Below, piece after piece: positions 56,532-64,000 of a stretch of DNA of 64,000 bases (its first letter is position 1; the number at the start of each line of letters is the position of its first letter). Source of the stretch: an uncultured Maribacter sp. (GTDB lineage Bacteria; Bacteroidota; Bacteroidia; Flavobacteriales; Flavobacteriaceae); assembly GCF_947500405.1 (NCBI RefSeq), contig NZ_CANMRY010000003.1, forward strand, positions 1-64,000. The letters are read 5' to 3'. The notes under the pieces are model-generated. The model ran no database searches, was not told the DNA's origin, and saw only the letters and a list, made by a program, of their open reading frames with translations. The position numbers were made by a program, and so were the translations under genes.

Positions 56532-57965
56532 TCAATTTTTACCCCAAGATATAATATTAATTCCTAACTGAAAAGAAGCGTAATTACTAGCCGCAATATT
56601 TCTATAAGCTAATAAATTATCTGCCATGAAATACATATTTATTGGTCCCGCTTGCAAGCTTAAACCTAGCCCAACATTAGAATAAGAATATTTGTCTATA
56701 GTATAGGTTGTTTTTACTGCCATTATGTTTCCAAAACGTCTTTGATAAAACGCAGATAAAGCTGCCTGCGGTCCTCTTGGTCTATTAATAACATAAAGCT
56801 GCCCCCCTAAACCATTAGCGTATTTTGCCCGGTTAGATTTACCACCCGAAAGGTTACAATCACAATCTAATCTTCCTTTTGATTGTACGGTTTCTCCAAA
56901 ATTATAGCGTAAAGAACCATATAATTTTGTTGGCCTAAAAGTGATATAGCTTTTTCTATTTTCTTCAAATGGCAGTAAACCCTCTACCTCATCTACTAAA
57001 TCTTGCCAAAAATCTGCATTAGGGTCATTTATAGCATCTGGTAATATAATCTCTACTCCTTCTACAGTAGCATTTCCTTTTAAAGTATAGCTTAACACAT
57101 CTGTACTATGATACAAAAAGCCTAAATCTAATAAACTACCTGTTATTACTGTCTGCTCATTTAAATGATAGGTAAATCCTAAATCTACTCCTAGACCTAA
57201 ATCACCGCCAAAAAAACCTCTTTTTATCATATCGCCAGCAGAACTATCTCCATCAATGACATGATCTAATGTTATTATTCCAGAAGACTTTAATTCTAAA
57301 TCTGCACTTATTGTATTAGCCAACAGGTTATTCTGCCCTTCTGTTGTAACAAAGTATCCTTTATTTTTTGTAGATGTAAAATCTAAAATTCCAGAATACA
57401 ACTTACCCCTTACCCCAAAAGTTAATTTATTGTCTATCTCTTTTGTAACTCCAAAATGAAAAACATTTAAAATTTCTCCTCTAGTTTTTAAATGACTAAG
57501 ATTAAATCTATTGTTTAAATTATCTGCATTACCTTCAAAACCTAATTTGGCGTAGTCTTTAAACCAATAACCAATAGCATCTCCTTCATTATAAATTCCA
57601 AAAGAATAAAAATTATCTGTTTCAGACCCCCTATACCCAATATTTATTAATTCTATTTGATAGGTACCACTTAAATCATCTTTAGGGCTCATACCGTTAA
57701 TTAAACGGTCTCTTACTTTATCATTAAAATCTATTCCATCATTAGCAAAAAGGTCATTTACAGATATTCCTGAAGAACCAGCTTGCAATGAAACTCCTGA
57801 AAGTAAAGGAACTCCTGAATACCATTGAAAGTCTGTTTCTGTTCCCGGGTTTATTAACAAAGATTGCGGAATTTCTGAAAAATCATATAACAACTGCTTG
57901 TTCTGCCCAGTAACAAAATGGCATACAAACGCTATGAGAATAAAAATTAAACTATATTTTCTCAT
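56532..57965 (-). CDS. DUF5723-family outer-membrane beta-barrel protein
   Basis: This 477-residue protein has a signal peptide (MRKYSLIFILIAFVCHFVTGQ) and repeated amphipathic beta strands, with the C-terminal GLSLQAGPINMYFMADNLLAYRNI and a terminal NIISWGKN typical of outer-membrane barrels. Inside are YWFKDYAKLGFEGNADN and IDNKLTFGVRGKLYSG. DUF5723 proteins are common in Bacteroidota and their role is unknown. It overlaps the preceding lipoprotein gene's stop by 4 bases, so they form one operon. Confidence 0.75.
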   Translation of the reverse strand: MRKYSLIFILIAFVCHFVTGQNKQLLYDFSEIPQSLLINPGTETDFQWYSGVPLLSGVSLQAGSSGISVNDLFANDGIDFNDKVRDRLINGMSPKDDLSGTYQIELINIGYRGSETDNFYSFGIYNEGDAIGYWFKDYAKLGFEGNADNLNNRFNLSHLKTRGEILNVFHFGVTKEIDNKLTFGVRGKLYSGILDFTSTKNKGYFVTTEGQNNLLANTISADLELKSSGIITLDHVIDGDSSAGDMIKRGFFGGDLGLGVDLGFTYHLNEQTVITGSLLDLGFLYHSTDVLSYTLKGNATVEGVEIILPDAINDPNADFWQDLVDEVEGLLPFEENRKSYITFRPTKLYGSLRYNFGETVQSKGRLDCDCNLSGGKSNRAKYANGLGGQLYVINRPRGPQAALSAFYQRRFGNIMAVKTTYTIDKYSYSNVGLGLSLQAGPINMYFMADNLLAYRNIAASNYASFQLGINIISWGKN

Positions 57966-58507
57966 TTTACACGTAAGCTAAATTTACCACTAGATTTAAA
58001 TATTACAAGTGGAGGGGAAACATTAGAAGTACTTGTACTGTTACCTTCATTAACAGCTACAACCCTAATTTTAGAAGTATTTCTAATAATATCAAGGCTT
58101 TTTCCTGTATTACCATAAGCAACATCTCTTTGTAAAGTTCCAGATGGTGCGGGATCTATAGTAAAAGGTTCTGCATCTAAAACCTCATCAGCATCATTTA
58201 AAAACTCTAAGGTTAAGGATAATGGTTTACTTGTAGTATTTTCTACCTCATAAGTAATTACACCATCTAATACTCTATCTGAAAAAACAGCTTCAGAAAA
58301 AGCGTTAAAACTAAAATCTTGGGAATAAAAAGGGCCTGGAGGAACATTATTTATAACATCTTCAGTAGATTCTAAATATAAGATGCTACTTTCATAAACG
58401 GGAACAACACTCAAATCTTTATATTGATCAAAGTCTTGGTCTTCCATACAAGATACCACACATAACAGAAGTGTTATAAGCGATAAACATACACCTAACT
58501 TTTTCAT
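57962..58507 (-). CDS. Small lipoprotein, function unknown
   Basis: This 181-residue protein has a lipoprotein signal (MKKLGVCLSLITLLLCVVSC) and a beta-rich Ig-like mature part: EAVFSDRVLDGVITYEVENTTSKPLSLTLEFLND, RDVAYGNTGKSLDIIRNTSKIRVVAVNEG. It may be a surface or periplasmic assembly factor for the downstream DUF5723 barrel, with which it overlaps by 4 bases (inference). No known family recognised. Confidence 0.65.
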   Translation of the reverse strand: MKKLGVCLSLITLLLCVVSCMEDQDFDQYKDLSVVPVYESSILYLESTEDVINNVPPGPFYSQDFSFNAFSEAVFSDRVLDGVITYEVENTTSKPLSLTLEFLNDADEVLDAEPFTIDPAPSGTLQRDVAYGNTGKSLDIIRNTSKIRVVAVNEGNSTSTSNVSPPLVIFKSSGKFSLRVK

Positions 58508-58569
58508 ACTACCGTCTATTGTTTAAGAATAAAAAATAATGCAAAGAATAGCACCTAATATTTATAACT

Positions 58570-59259
58570 CTATAAATATTTTTTTATTTCATTTAAATCA
58601 TAAATCATATCACAATAATCGTGCCTTGACTCGTTATGCGTATTAAAATGTAGCGTATGAAAACCAACAGCTTTTGCTCCTAAAATATCGGCTTCTATAC
58701 TATCTCCTATCATTATAGATTTTTTGGGTATCGTATTTGCTTTATGCAAAGCCATTTTAAAAATTTCTGGATTTGGCTTTTTCACTCCAGCCATCTCAGA
58801 ATCTACAACATAAGAAAAGTAATCTCGAATGTTAGAATTCTTTAATTTTCTTTCTTGTACGGCCTGAAAACCATTGGTAATTATATGTAATTGGTAGTTT
58901 GGTTTTAAATATTCTAATATTTCTATTGCATTAGGAAATAAATGATTAAAAGAAGATAAATGGGCTATGTAATCGTCAGATAGTTTATGTACAAGTTGAT
59001 TTTGCACCTTGTATTCTAAAGTATCAAAAGCTTTTTTTAGCCTATAAAATCTAAGCTCTTCTTTTGTTATTTTCTCTTCTCTAAAAAGTTTCCAATATTC
59101 TAAATTTATAGGGATATAAACTTTTAAAAAATCTTCTAGCTCAATATCTAACTTATTCTCCAAAAGAATTTTACCAAATGTAATTGCAGAATTCTTTTCA
59201 AAATCCCATAGGGTATGATCTAAATCAAAAAAAACATCTGTAACCACTTCTTTAAACAT
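58570..59259 (-). CDS. yjjG: YjjG-type HAD nucleotidase
   Basis: This 229-residue HAD protein has motif I DVFFDLDHTLWDFEKNS (nucleophile Asp and acid Asp in DxDxT), motif II HIITNGFQ, and motif III/IV SMIGDSIEADILGAKAVGFHTLHF. The family removes phosphate from non-canonical pyrimidine nucleotides, cleaning the pool. It overlaps the upstream deacetylase-like gene by 8 bases. Confidence 0.9.
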   Translation of the reverse strand: MFKEVVTDVFFDLDHTLWDFEKNSAITFGKILLENKLDIELEDFLKVYIPINLEYWKLFREEKITKEELRFYRLKKAFDTLEYKVQNQLVHKLSDDYIAHLSSFNHLFPNAIEILEYLKPNYQLHIITNGFQAVQERKLKNSNIRDYFSYVVDSEMAGVKKPNPEIFKMALHKANTIPKKSIMIGDSIEADILGAKAVGFHTLHFNTHNESRHDYCDMIYDLNEIKKYL

Positions 59260-60547
59260 TACTACTTTTTATAATTTCTGTATAAATTTTTAACCAATTT
59301 ATTTTAGAATCTCCTCCTAAAAGCTCATTGGAAAAAATAGCATTATAACTACCATTAACTTCTTTTACTCGAGACTTTATTACTGTAACTTTTGATAAAA
59401 TATCTTTTACACTCTTTTCTTTTGTTAAAGCATAATCATGTACTGCAAACGGATGTATTTTTATAGGTTGTTGTATTTCCAGTGGAATATCATAAAAATA
59501 AAAAGGGGTACAAGTACCTGCTCTAAAACCAATTTCTGAGGTATACCCCATAGTATAATCATCTGTAAATTCTGCTTCTACTAAATTTCTATAAGTTTCT
59601 GGAATATCTACTCTATTATATCGTATTCTAGAATAGTTAATGGGTCTATTAATAACACTAGACAACTCTTTTTTCTCTTTTTTGATTAATGTTACATTAC
59701 CAAAAGAACTATAAGATGTAGCTAACGATACTAAACTATAATCTGCAACCGATTTTATTAAAAATTTAAATTTATTATTATTAGTTGATACATTTTTATC
59801 ATAGGTAGAATAGGATGCAAACTGAAAAAAGAACATACTTTTTATGCTATACTTTTTATGCAAATCTATTAAGTATTCGTAGTTGTTATAGGGATCTTTA
59901 CTTGGGTTAAATAAAACTGTAACTCTTTGTACAATTCTTTTTAATCTAAAATAAACTAGATCTAATAAAAAACCTGAAATACCTCTTACAATTCCTCTAT
60001 ACGCGTAACAATGCGAAGAAGTAACATCTATAATAGAAGTAAAATTATACTTTCTTTTTACTACCTCTACATCTGGAAATTTTTCTTTAAGAGCGTCTAA
60101 CAACTTTAAAGCCCATAAATCTACTAAAGGAATTTGTAAAAAATCATTTTGATAGGCTATACTCTCTTTGGGAGGAAACCTACCATGCATGTCTTTAACA
60201 TGTGGTAAATATTCCTCATACCTACTTAACAAATAAAAGCTTGCCGAAAAAACATCAAAAGGAATACTACTACGTTCTCCTGTTGCAAAAAAAGCTGGCA
60301 CCCCATCCCAATCATTAATGGAAATATCTATAGCATTTATTCCTTGCTCAAAAAGCAAATCATTGCTACGTACAAAAAACTCGTTCTGTAATGGTTGTTT
60401 CGTATAGGTAATTTTAGGCCCCTTATGCTTTATAAAATCTTCTACCGTAGTTGTAAGTATAATTTTTATGCCTAAAATCTTAGTAAACATATGCCGCATT
60501 ATATAGCTAAATCGCGGTGTAATCTTATGTGTATATATTAATAACAT
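59252..60547 (-). CDS. Polysaccharide-deacetylase-like protein with an atypical metal site
   Basis: This 431-residue protein has a long N-terminal region (FVRSNDLLFEQGINAIDISINDWDGVPAFFATGERSSIPFDVFSASFYLLSRYEEYLP) as in DUF7033-type polysaccharide deacetylases of Bacteroidota, then YNFTSIIDVTSSHCYAYRG and EIGFRAGTCTPFYFYDI. Family members normally show D-x-D at the first motif (IDID/DVDNAYAY) and RQHY or RxHF later. Here these read DVT and SRIRYNR, so key metal ligands seem lost. It may be inactive or have another job. It overlaps yjjG. Confidence 0.75.
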   Translation of the reverse strand: MLLIYTHKITPRFSYIMRHMFTKILGIKIILTTTVEDFIKHKGPKITYTKQPLQNEFFVRSNDLLFEQGINAIDISINDWDGVPAFFATGERSSIPFDVFSASFYLLSRYEEYLPHVKDMHGRFPPKESIAYQNDFLQIPLVDLWALKLLDALKEKFPDVEVVKRKYNFTSIIDVTSSHCYAYRGIVRGISGFLLDLVYFRLKRIVQRVTVLFNPSKDPYNNYEYLIDLHKKYSIKSMFFFQFASYSTYDKNVSTNNNKFKFLIKSVADYSLVSLATSYSSFGNVTLIKKEKKELSSVINRPINYSRIRYNRVDIPETYRNLVEAEFTDDYTMGYTSEIGFRAGTCTPFYFYDIPLEIQQPIKIHPFAVHDYALTKEKSVKDILSKVTVIKSRVKEVNGSYNAIFSNELLGGDSKINWLKIYTEIIKSSNV

Positions 60548-60559
60548 AGGCTCTAAAAA

Positions 60560-61258
60560 TTATAGAATGCTTTCGTCTGCAAAACTAAAATAATCTTTTT
60601 CAGTTATTATTAAATGGTCTAAGACTTTAATATCTAATGCTTGGGCAGCTACTTTTAGTTTTTGAGTAATTTGTTTATCTGCTTGACTAGGTTTTAACGT
60701 TCCTGAAGGGTGATTGTGTGCCAATATAAGTCCTACAGCACCATATTCTAATGCTTGCCTCATAACCAGCCTAACGTCTACTAATGTTCCTGTTATACCT
60801 CCTTTACTTAACTGACTTTTATATAAAATAGAATTGGCATTATTTAAATAAATAATCCAAAACTCCTCATGTGGCAGCTCTCCTAAAATAGGTTGTAGTA
60901 TGTTAAAACAAACTTTGCTGCTTGTAATTTTAACAATACTTTTTGCTTGTTCTCCCCCTCTTCTTTTTCCTAATTCTAGTGCTGCTATTATAGAAATTGC
61001 TTTAGCCTCCCCTATTCCTTTAAACTGGGTTAATTGTTTTATAGACAATTTACCCAACTCATTTAAGTTGTTATTTACTGATGCTAAAATTCTTTTTGAT
61101 AATTCTACCGCACTTTCTTCTCTATTGCCTGAACCTATTAAAATTGCTATTAATTCTGCATCTGATAAAACAGATTTTCCCTTATGAAATAACTTTTCTC
61201 TAGGTTTATCATCATCAGCCCAATGCTTAATAGAAAGCGAACTTACTTTTTCTTGCAT
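60560..61258 (-). CDS. radC: DNA repair/JAMM-domain protein RadC
   Basis: This 232-residue RadC has the N-terminal UPF0758 HhH region (LTQFKGIGEAKAISIIAALELGKR) and the C-terminal JAMM/MPN+ domain with HEEFWIIYLN, ILAHNHPSGTLKPSQADKQIT (His-x-His-x7-Asp metal site). The name suggests repair but direct function is uncertain. It starts 61 bases from the divergent DUF1569 gene. Confidence 0.93.
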   Translation of the reverse strand: MQEKVSSLSIKHWADDDKPREKLFHKGKSVLSDAELIAILIGSGNREESAVELSKRILASVNNNLNELGKLSIKQLTQFKGIGEAKAISIIAALELGKRRGGEQAKSIVKITSSKVCFNILQPILGELPHEEFWIIYLNNANSILYKSQLSKGGITGTLVDVRLVMRQALEYGAVGLILAHNHPSGTLKPSQADKQITQKLKVAAQALDIKVLDHLIITEKDYFSFADESIL

Positions 61259-61319
61259 GGCTTAAAGATAGTGAACTTAAAAATTTATATGTAAATTTCC
61301 ATTGTAATAAAACAGTGTT

Positions 61320-61763
61320 ATGAAATCATTATTTAACGAAGACGCTTACAAGGAAGTGCTACATAGAATAAATAATTTAAAGGATAATTCTCAAAGACAA
61401 TGGGGAAAAATGTCTCTAGGTCAAATGGCATGGCATTGTCAATATCCTTTAAAAATTGCTATTAAAAATAAAGAATCGGATAAGAAAGCAAACTTTATTA
61501 TTAAACTATTTGTTAAAAAATCTATGTATAATGATAAACCTTGGCGTAAAAGTTTGCCAACAGCACCTGCATTAAAAACTAAAGAAGAGAAAGATTTTGC
61601 TTGTGAAGTAGAAAAACTAAAAGAACTTGTAACCGAATTTTATGCATTAAAAACTAGAGAAAAATGGCATTCTCATCCCGTTTTTGGGGTATTAACGCGT
61701 GACCAATGGGGTAAAATGGAATATAAACATTTGGACCACCATTTAAGACAATTTGGTGTTTAA
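61320..61763 (+). CDS. DUF1569/DinB-like protein
   Basis: This 147-residue protein has a four-helix DinB-like pattern with three His that could bind metal: GQMAWHCQYPLKIAI, EKWHSHPVFGVLTRDQW, and YKHLDHHLRQF. DUF1569 proteins belong to the DinB/YfiT fold and may act as thiol- or metal-dependent enzymes; reaction unknown. Divergent from radC and convergent with a small membrane-protein gene. Confidence 0.8.
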   Translation: MKSLFNEDAYKEVLHRINNLKDNSQRQWGKMSLGQMAWHCQYPLKIAIKNKESDKKANFIIKLFVKKSMYNDKPWRKSLPTAPALKTKEEKDFACEVEKLKELVTEFYALKTREKWHSHPVFGVLTRDQWGKMEYKHLDHHLRQFGV

Positions 61764-61946
61764 TTATTTTATAGTGTCTTTATCCTGAACTTCTTGCAAC
61801 TCTATTTCTTTACGAGTATCATTTATCATTCTTGTTTCTTCTAAAATAACATTAGACATGCCTAGCATAAAAGCAACTAGAATTATAGATACTCTTCTTT
61901 TTATAAAAAATACGATTTCTGTATATACTCTTAGTCTACATTCCAT
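61764..61946 (-). CDS. Small membrane protein of unknown function
   Basis: This 60-residue protein has one likely membrane segment (RRVSIILVAFMLGMSNVIL, about residues 15-33) and a charged tail (EETRMINDTRKEIELQEVQD). I use the ATG at 61946 (MECRLRVYTEIVF); eight more codons are open upstream. It meets DUF1569 gene's stop without a gap and is 67 bases downstream of the ligase stop. It may be real but has no clear homologue. Confidence 0.45.
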   Translation of the reverse strand: MECRLRVYTEIVFFIKRRVSIILVAFMLGMSNVILEETRMINDTRKEIELQEVQDKDTIK

Positions 61947-62013
61947 AGAAAGACCAATTACAATAAACAATCCATACTAGAAAAACTGACAAAATTACTT
62001 AATACACTATTTT

Positions 62014-63372
62014 CTAATTATTTATAAGTTCTTTAACCTCATCAAAATCTAACCCACCATAATTTCCAGAACTCATTAGTAGTACAACTGAATTATCGTA
62101 ATTCTTATTAAAAACAAACTCCTTAAAACTAGCTGCATTAGTTTGGATATTTAAATCGTCTCTCTTAAATGCTTCCGAAATTTGCTCTTTAGTTACTTCT
62201 TTTAATTTTTTAATTTTCACAGATTCTGGTAAATAAAAAACAACAGCTTCATCTGCAGCATCTAATGCTCCTTTATATTCTTTTAAAAATTCTGGATTAA
62301 AACTACTATAGGTATGTAATTCTAGACAAGCTATTAGTTTTCTATTAGGGTACTGTTCTTTTACTGCTTTTGTAGTTGCAGCAACCTTACTTGGCGAGTG
62401 CGCAAAATCTTTATATGCAACAGCGTTAGTTCTTTCTGCAATTTTCTCTAATCTTTTAGAAGCACCTTTAAAAGTACCTATAGCTTCATAAAAATCATCC
62501 TCATCTACACCCATATTTTGACAAATCCATTTTGCACCAGCCAAATTGCTAAGATTATGTTTTCCAAATACTTCTATTGGCATTTGTCCTTCTGGAGTGT
62601 CTAATAATGTTTGTCCGTCTTCAACAGTATAATCTGGGGTAGTATATCCTAATTTACGTATAGAATTTTCTGATTCTTCCACTACAGTCTTAACTTCTGG
62701 ATCTTCTATATTATATGTTATGCTGCCGCCTTTTACAATACTATCTACAAATATTTTAAACTGCTCTACATAAGTATCATAGGTAGGGAACACATTTATA
62801 TGATCCCAAGCAATACCACTTAACAATGCTATATTAGGTTTGTATAAATGAAATTTAGGTCTTCTATCTATAGGAGAAGATAAATACTCGTCTCCTTCTA
62901 GAACAATAAAATCATTCTCTTCCGTTAAATGCACCATCCTGTCAAATCCTTCTAATTGTGCACCAACCATATAATCTACATTAACGTCATGATAATTTAA
63001 CACATGTAAAATCATGGAAGTAATAGTTGTTTTACCATGGCTACCTCCTATAACCACACGCGTTTTATTCTTAGATTGTTCGTATAAAAATTCTGGATAG
63101 GAATAAATAGTAACCCCCAATTCTTTAGCTTTTAACAGCTCTGGATTATCTTCTTTTGCATGCATTCCTAAAATTACGGCATCTAAGCCAGCATGTATCT
63201 TCTCTGGAAACCAACCAAAAGATTCTGGTAATAATCCTTTTGAAGTAAGTCTAGATTTAGAAGGTTCAAAAATAACATCATCACTCCCTGTTATTTTATA
63301 TCCTTTGTGCTCTAAAGCTAAAGCTAAATTGTGCATGGCACTACCACCAATTGCAATAAAATGAATTTGCAT
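62014..63372 (-). CDS. mpl: Mur ligase, Mpl type
   Basis: This 452-residue Mur ligase has the N-terminal UDP-binding domain MQIHFIAIGGSAMHNLALALEHKGYKITGSD, the ATP loop VIGGSHGKTTITSM (about 107-120), LEGDEYLSSPIDRRPKFH in the central domain, and YKDFAHSPSKVAATTKAVKEQYPNRKLIACLELHTYSSFNPEF in the C-terminal domain. This matches Mpl, which joins recycled murein tripeptide to UDP-MurNAc, rather than MurC. It would rejoin peptides recovered in cell-wall turnover. Confidence 0.9.
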   Translation of the reverse strand: MQIHFIAIGGSAMHNLALALEHKGYKITGSDDVIFEPSKSRLTSKGLLPESFGWFPEKIHAGLDAVILGMHAKEDNPELLKAKELGVTIYSYPEFLYEQSKNKTRVVIGGSHGKTTITSMILHVLNYHDVNVDYMVGAQLEGFDRMVHLTEENDFIVLEGDEYLSSPIDRRPKFHLYKPNIALLSGIAWDHINVFPTYDTYVEQFKIFVDSIVKGGSITYNIEDPEVKTVVEESENSIRKLGYTTPDYTVEDGQTLLDTPEGQMPIEVFGKHNLSNLAGAKWICQNMGVDEDDFYEAIGTFKGASKRLEKIAERTNAVAYKDFAHSPSKVAATTKAVKEQYPNRKLIACLELHTYSSFNPEFLKEYKGALDAADEAVVFYLPESVKIKKLKEVTKEQISEAFKRDDLNIQTNAASFKEFVFNKNYDNSVVLLMSSGNYGGLDFDEVKELINN

Positions 63373-63602
63373 AAAATTTATAGTTAAAAAACGTAAAGAT
63401 AAGTAAAGCTCTTAAGTACATCAAGGCTATTCTACCCTAATAATAGCAGATAATTATCGATGAAACGCACTTTTTTAAATACGTATAACCATACTTCTCT
63501 CTTATTTAACAACTCTTTTGTAAGGTTATACAACAAAAAGATGTTAAAAAATAGCATATCCTACTACATTGGCGTTTTCAAGTACTATATAACCATTACC
63601 AA

Positions 63603-64000
63603 ATGAACAAACAAAATCAAAAAACTATTTATTTTAAATGGCTTTTATTCTTGTGTCTATTAAATTTTTCTGTAGACATAAACGCGCAATGTGCAGGTAC
63701 TAGTGCTACAGTTACTATTTGTGACAAATATTCCGATAGCAACAACCAATCATACGATTTAAACAGTGTCTTAATAGGAGAATCACCAGGAGGTACTTGG
63801 AGTACTAATGATCCTGCAGTATATTTTGCTCTTCAAGAAAACACAGGTATTCTTAATCTTTGGAGAATACATTACGCAGGAACACATGTTTTTACATACA
63901 CTAATAACCTTTGCGGAGAATCTGCTACTGTTACTATAGACTTAGGAGGCTATTCTGGTGAAGATAATATAGAAGGAGATGCCAATGCGTGTAGTAATGA
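63603..64000 (+). CDS. 5' end of a secreted, possibly T9SS-linked surface protein (partial)
   Basis: The frame starts at ATG 63603 with a signal peptide (about residues 10-30, ending SVDINAQ) and runs to the window end, 132 codons in. The mature start CAGTSATVTICDKYSDSNN, SPGGTWSTNDPAVYFALQ and AGTHVFTYTNNLCGESATVTIDL is a repeated Ig-like pattern seen in large flavobacterial cell-surface proteins (often ending in a gliding-associated or T9SS tail). The tail is outside the window, so the type is inferred. The 230 bases upstream (63373-63602) hold no clear promoter. Confidence 0.65.
   Translation, partial: MNKQNQKTIYFKWLLFLCLLNFSVDINAQCAGTSATVTICDKYSDSNNQSYDLNSVLIGESPGGTWSTNDPAVYFALQENTGILNLWRIHYAGTHVFTYTNNLCGESATVTIDLGGYSGEDNIEGDANACSN

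Overview
The window looks like a chromosome segment of a marine-type flavobacterium (Bacteroidota, Flavobacteriaceae). The DNA is AT-rich. It carries two tandem SusC/SusD outer-membrane uptake pairs, a CtlX-type citrulline hydrolase and a DUF5723 protein. Several promoters have the phylum's TTTG / TAnnTTTG form rather than TTGACA / TATAAT. The ribosomal cluster has the order secY-infA-rpmJ-rpsM without adk or map. No rRNA, tRNA or CRISPR array was recognised.

Region 1 (1-16.5 kb) is accessory DNA with its intact genes on the + strand. From about 0.8 to 10.4 kb, gene modules are separated by related intergenic elements that resemble integron attC sites. Each module starts with a G(YY/TT)-type 10-mer and ends with a 10-mer closing in AAC. 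For four modules the two ends are complementary to each other, as expected of integron cassettes. The modules hold a ParDE toxin-antitoxin pair, a SecD-like lipoprotein, a GNAT acetyltransferase, a Crp/SDR/methyltransferase group, a decayed serine hydrolase, an AraC/NTF2/YHS/SPW group, an intact serine hydrolase and a decayed nucleotidyltransferase. No integrase is in the window. From 10.9 to 13.9 kb follows an ECF41-like sigma factor (sigma2, sigma4 and a SnoaL-like tail) with an FMN azoreductase and a cupin. The sigma gene and the azoreductase share a promoter, TGTCACG-N16-TGTC. From 13.9 to 16.5 kb the DNA is scarred by two IS3-family relics, gene fragments and an S66 LD-carboxypeptidase. 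A divergent HxlR/SDR pair with an operator-like inverted repeat closes the region.

Region 2 (17.8-42.7 kb, all on the minus strand) is core. In transcription order it runs rpsL-rpsG-fusA-rpsJ, terminator, a new promoter and leader, rplC through rplQ including secY, infA, rpmJ and rpoA, terminator, carA, eno, a GT5 glycogen synthase-like gene, gltA, and an arginine-deiminase-fold enzyme followed by ctlX.

Region 3 (43.1-52.7 kb) has two susC-susD pairs without carbohydrate enzymes or a sigma/anti-sigma pair beside them. Region 4 (52.8-64 kb) has housekeeping and family-typical genes: rlmB, rhomboid protease, rarA, a DUF5723 protein and lipoprotein, yjjG, a polysaccharide-deacetylase-like protein, radC, a DUF1569 protein, an Mpl-type ligase, and the 5' end of a large secreted protein that runs off the window.
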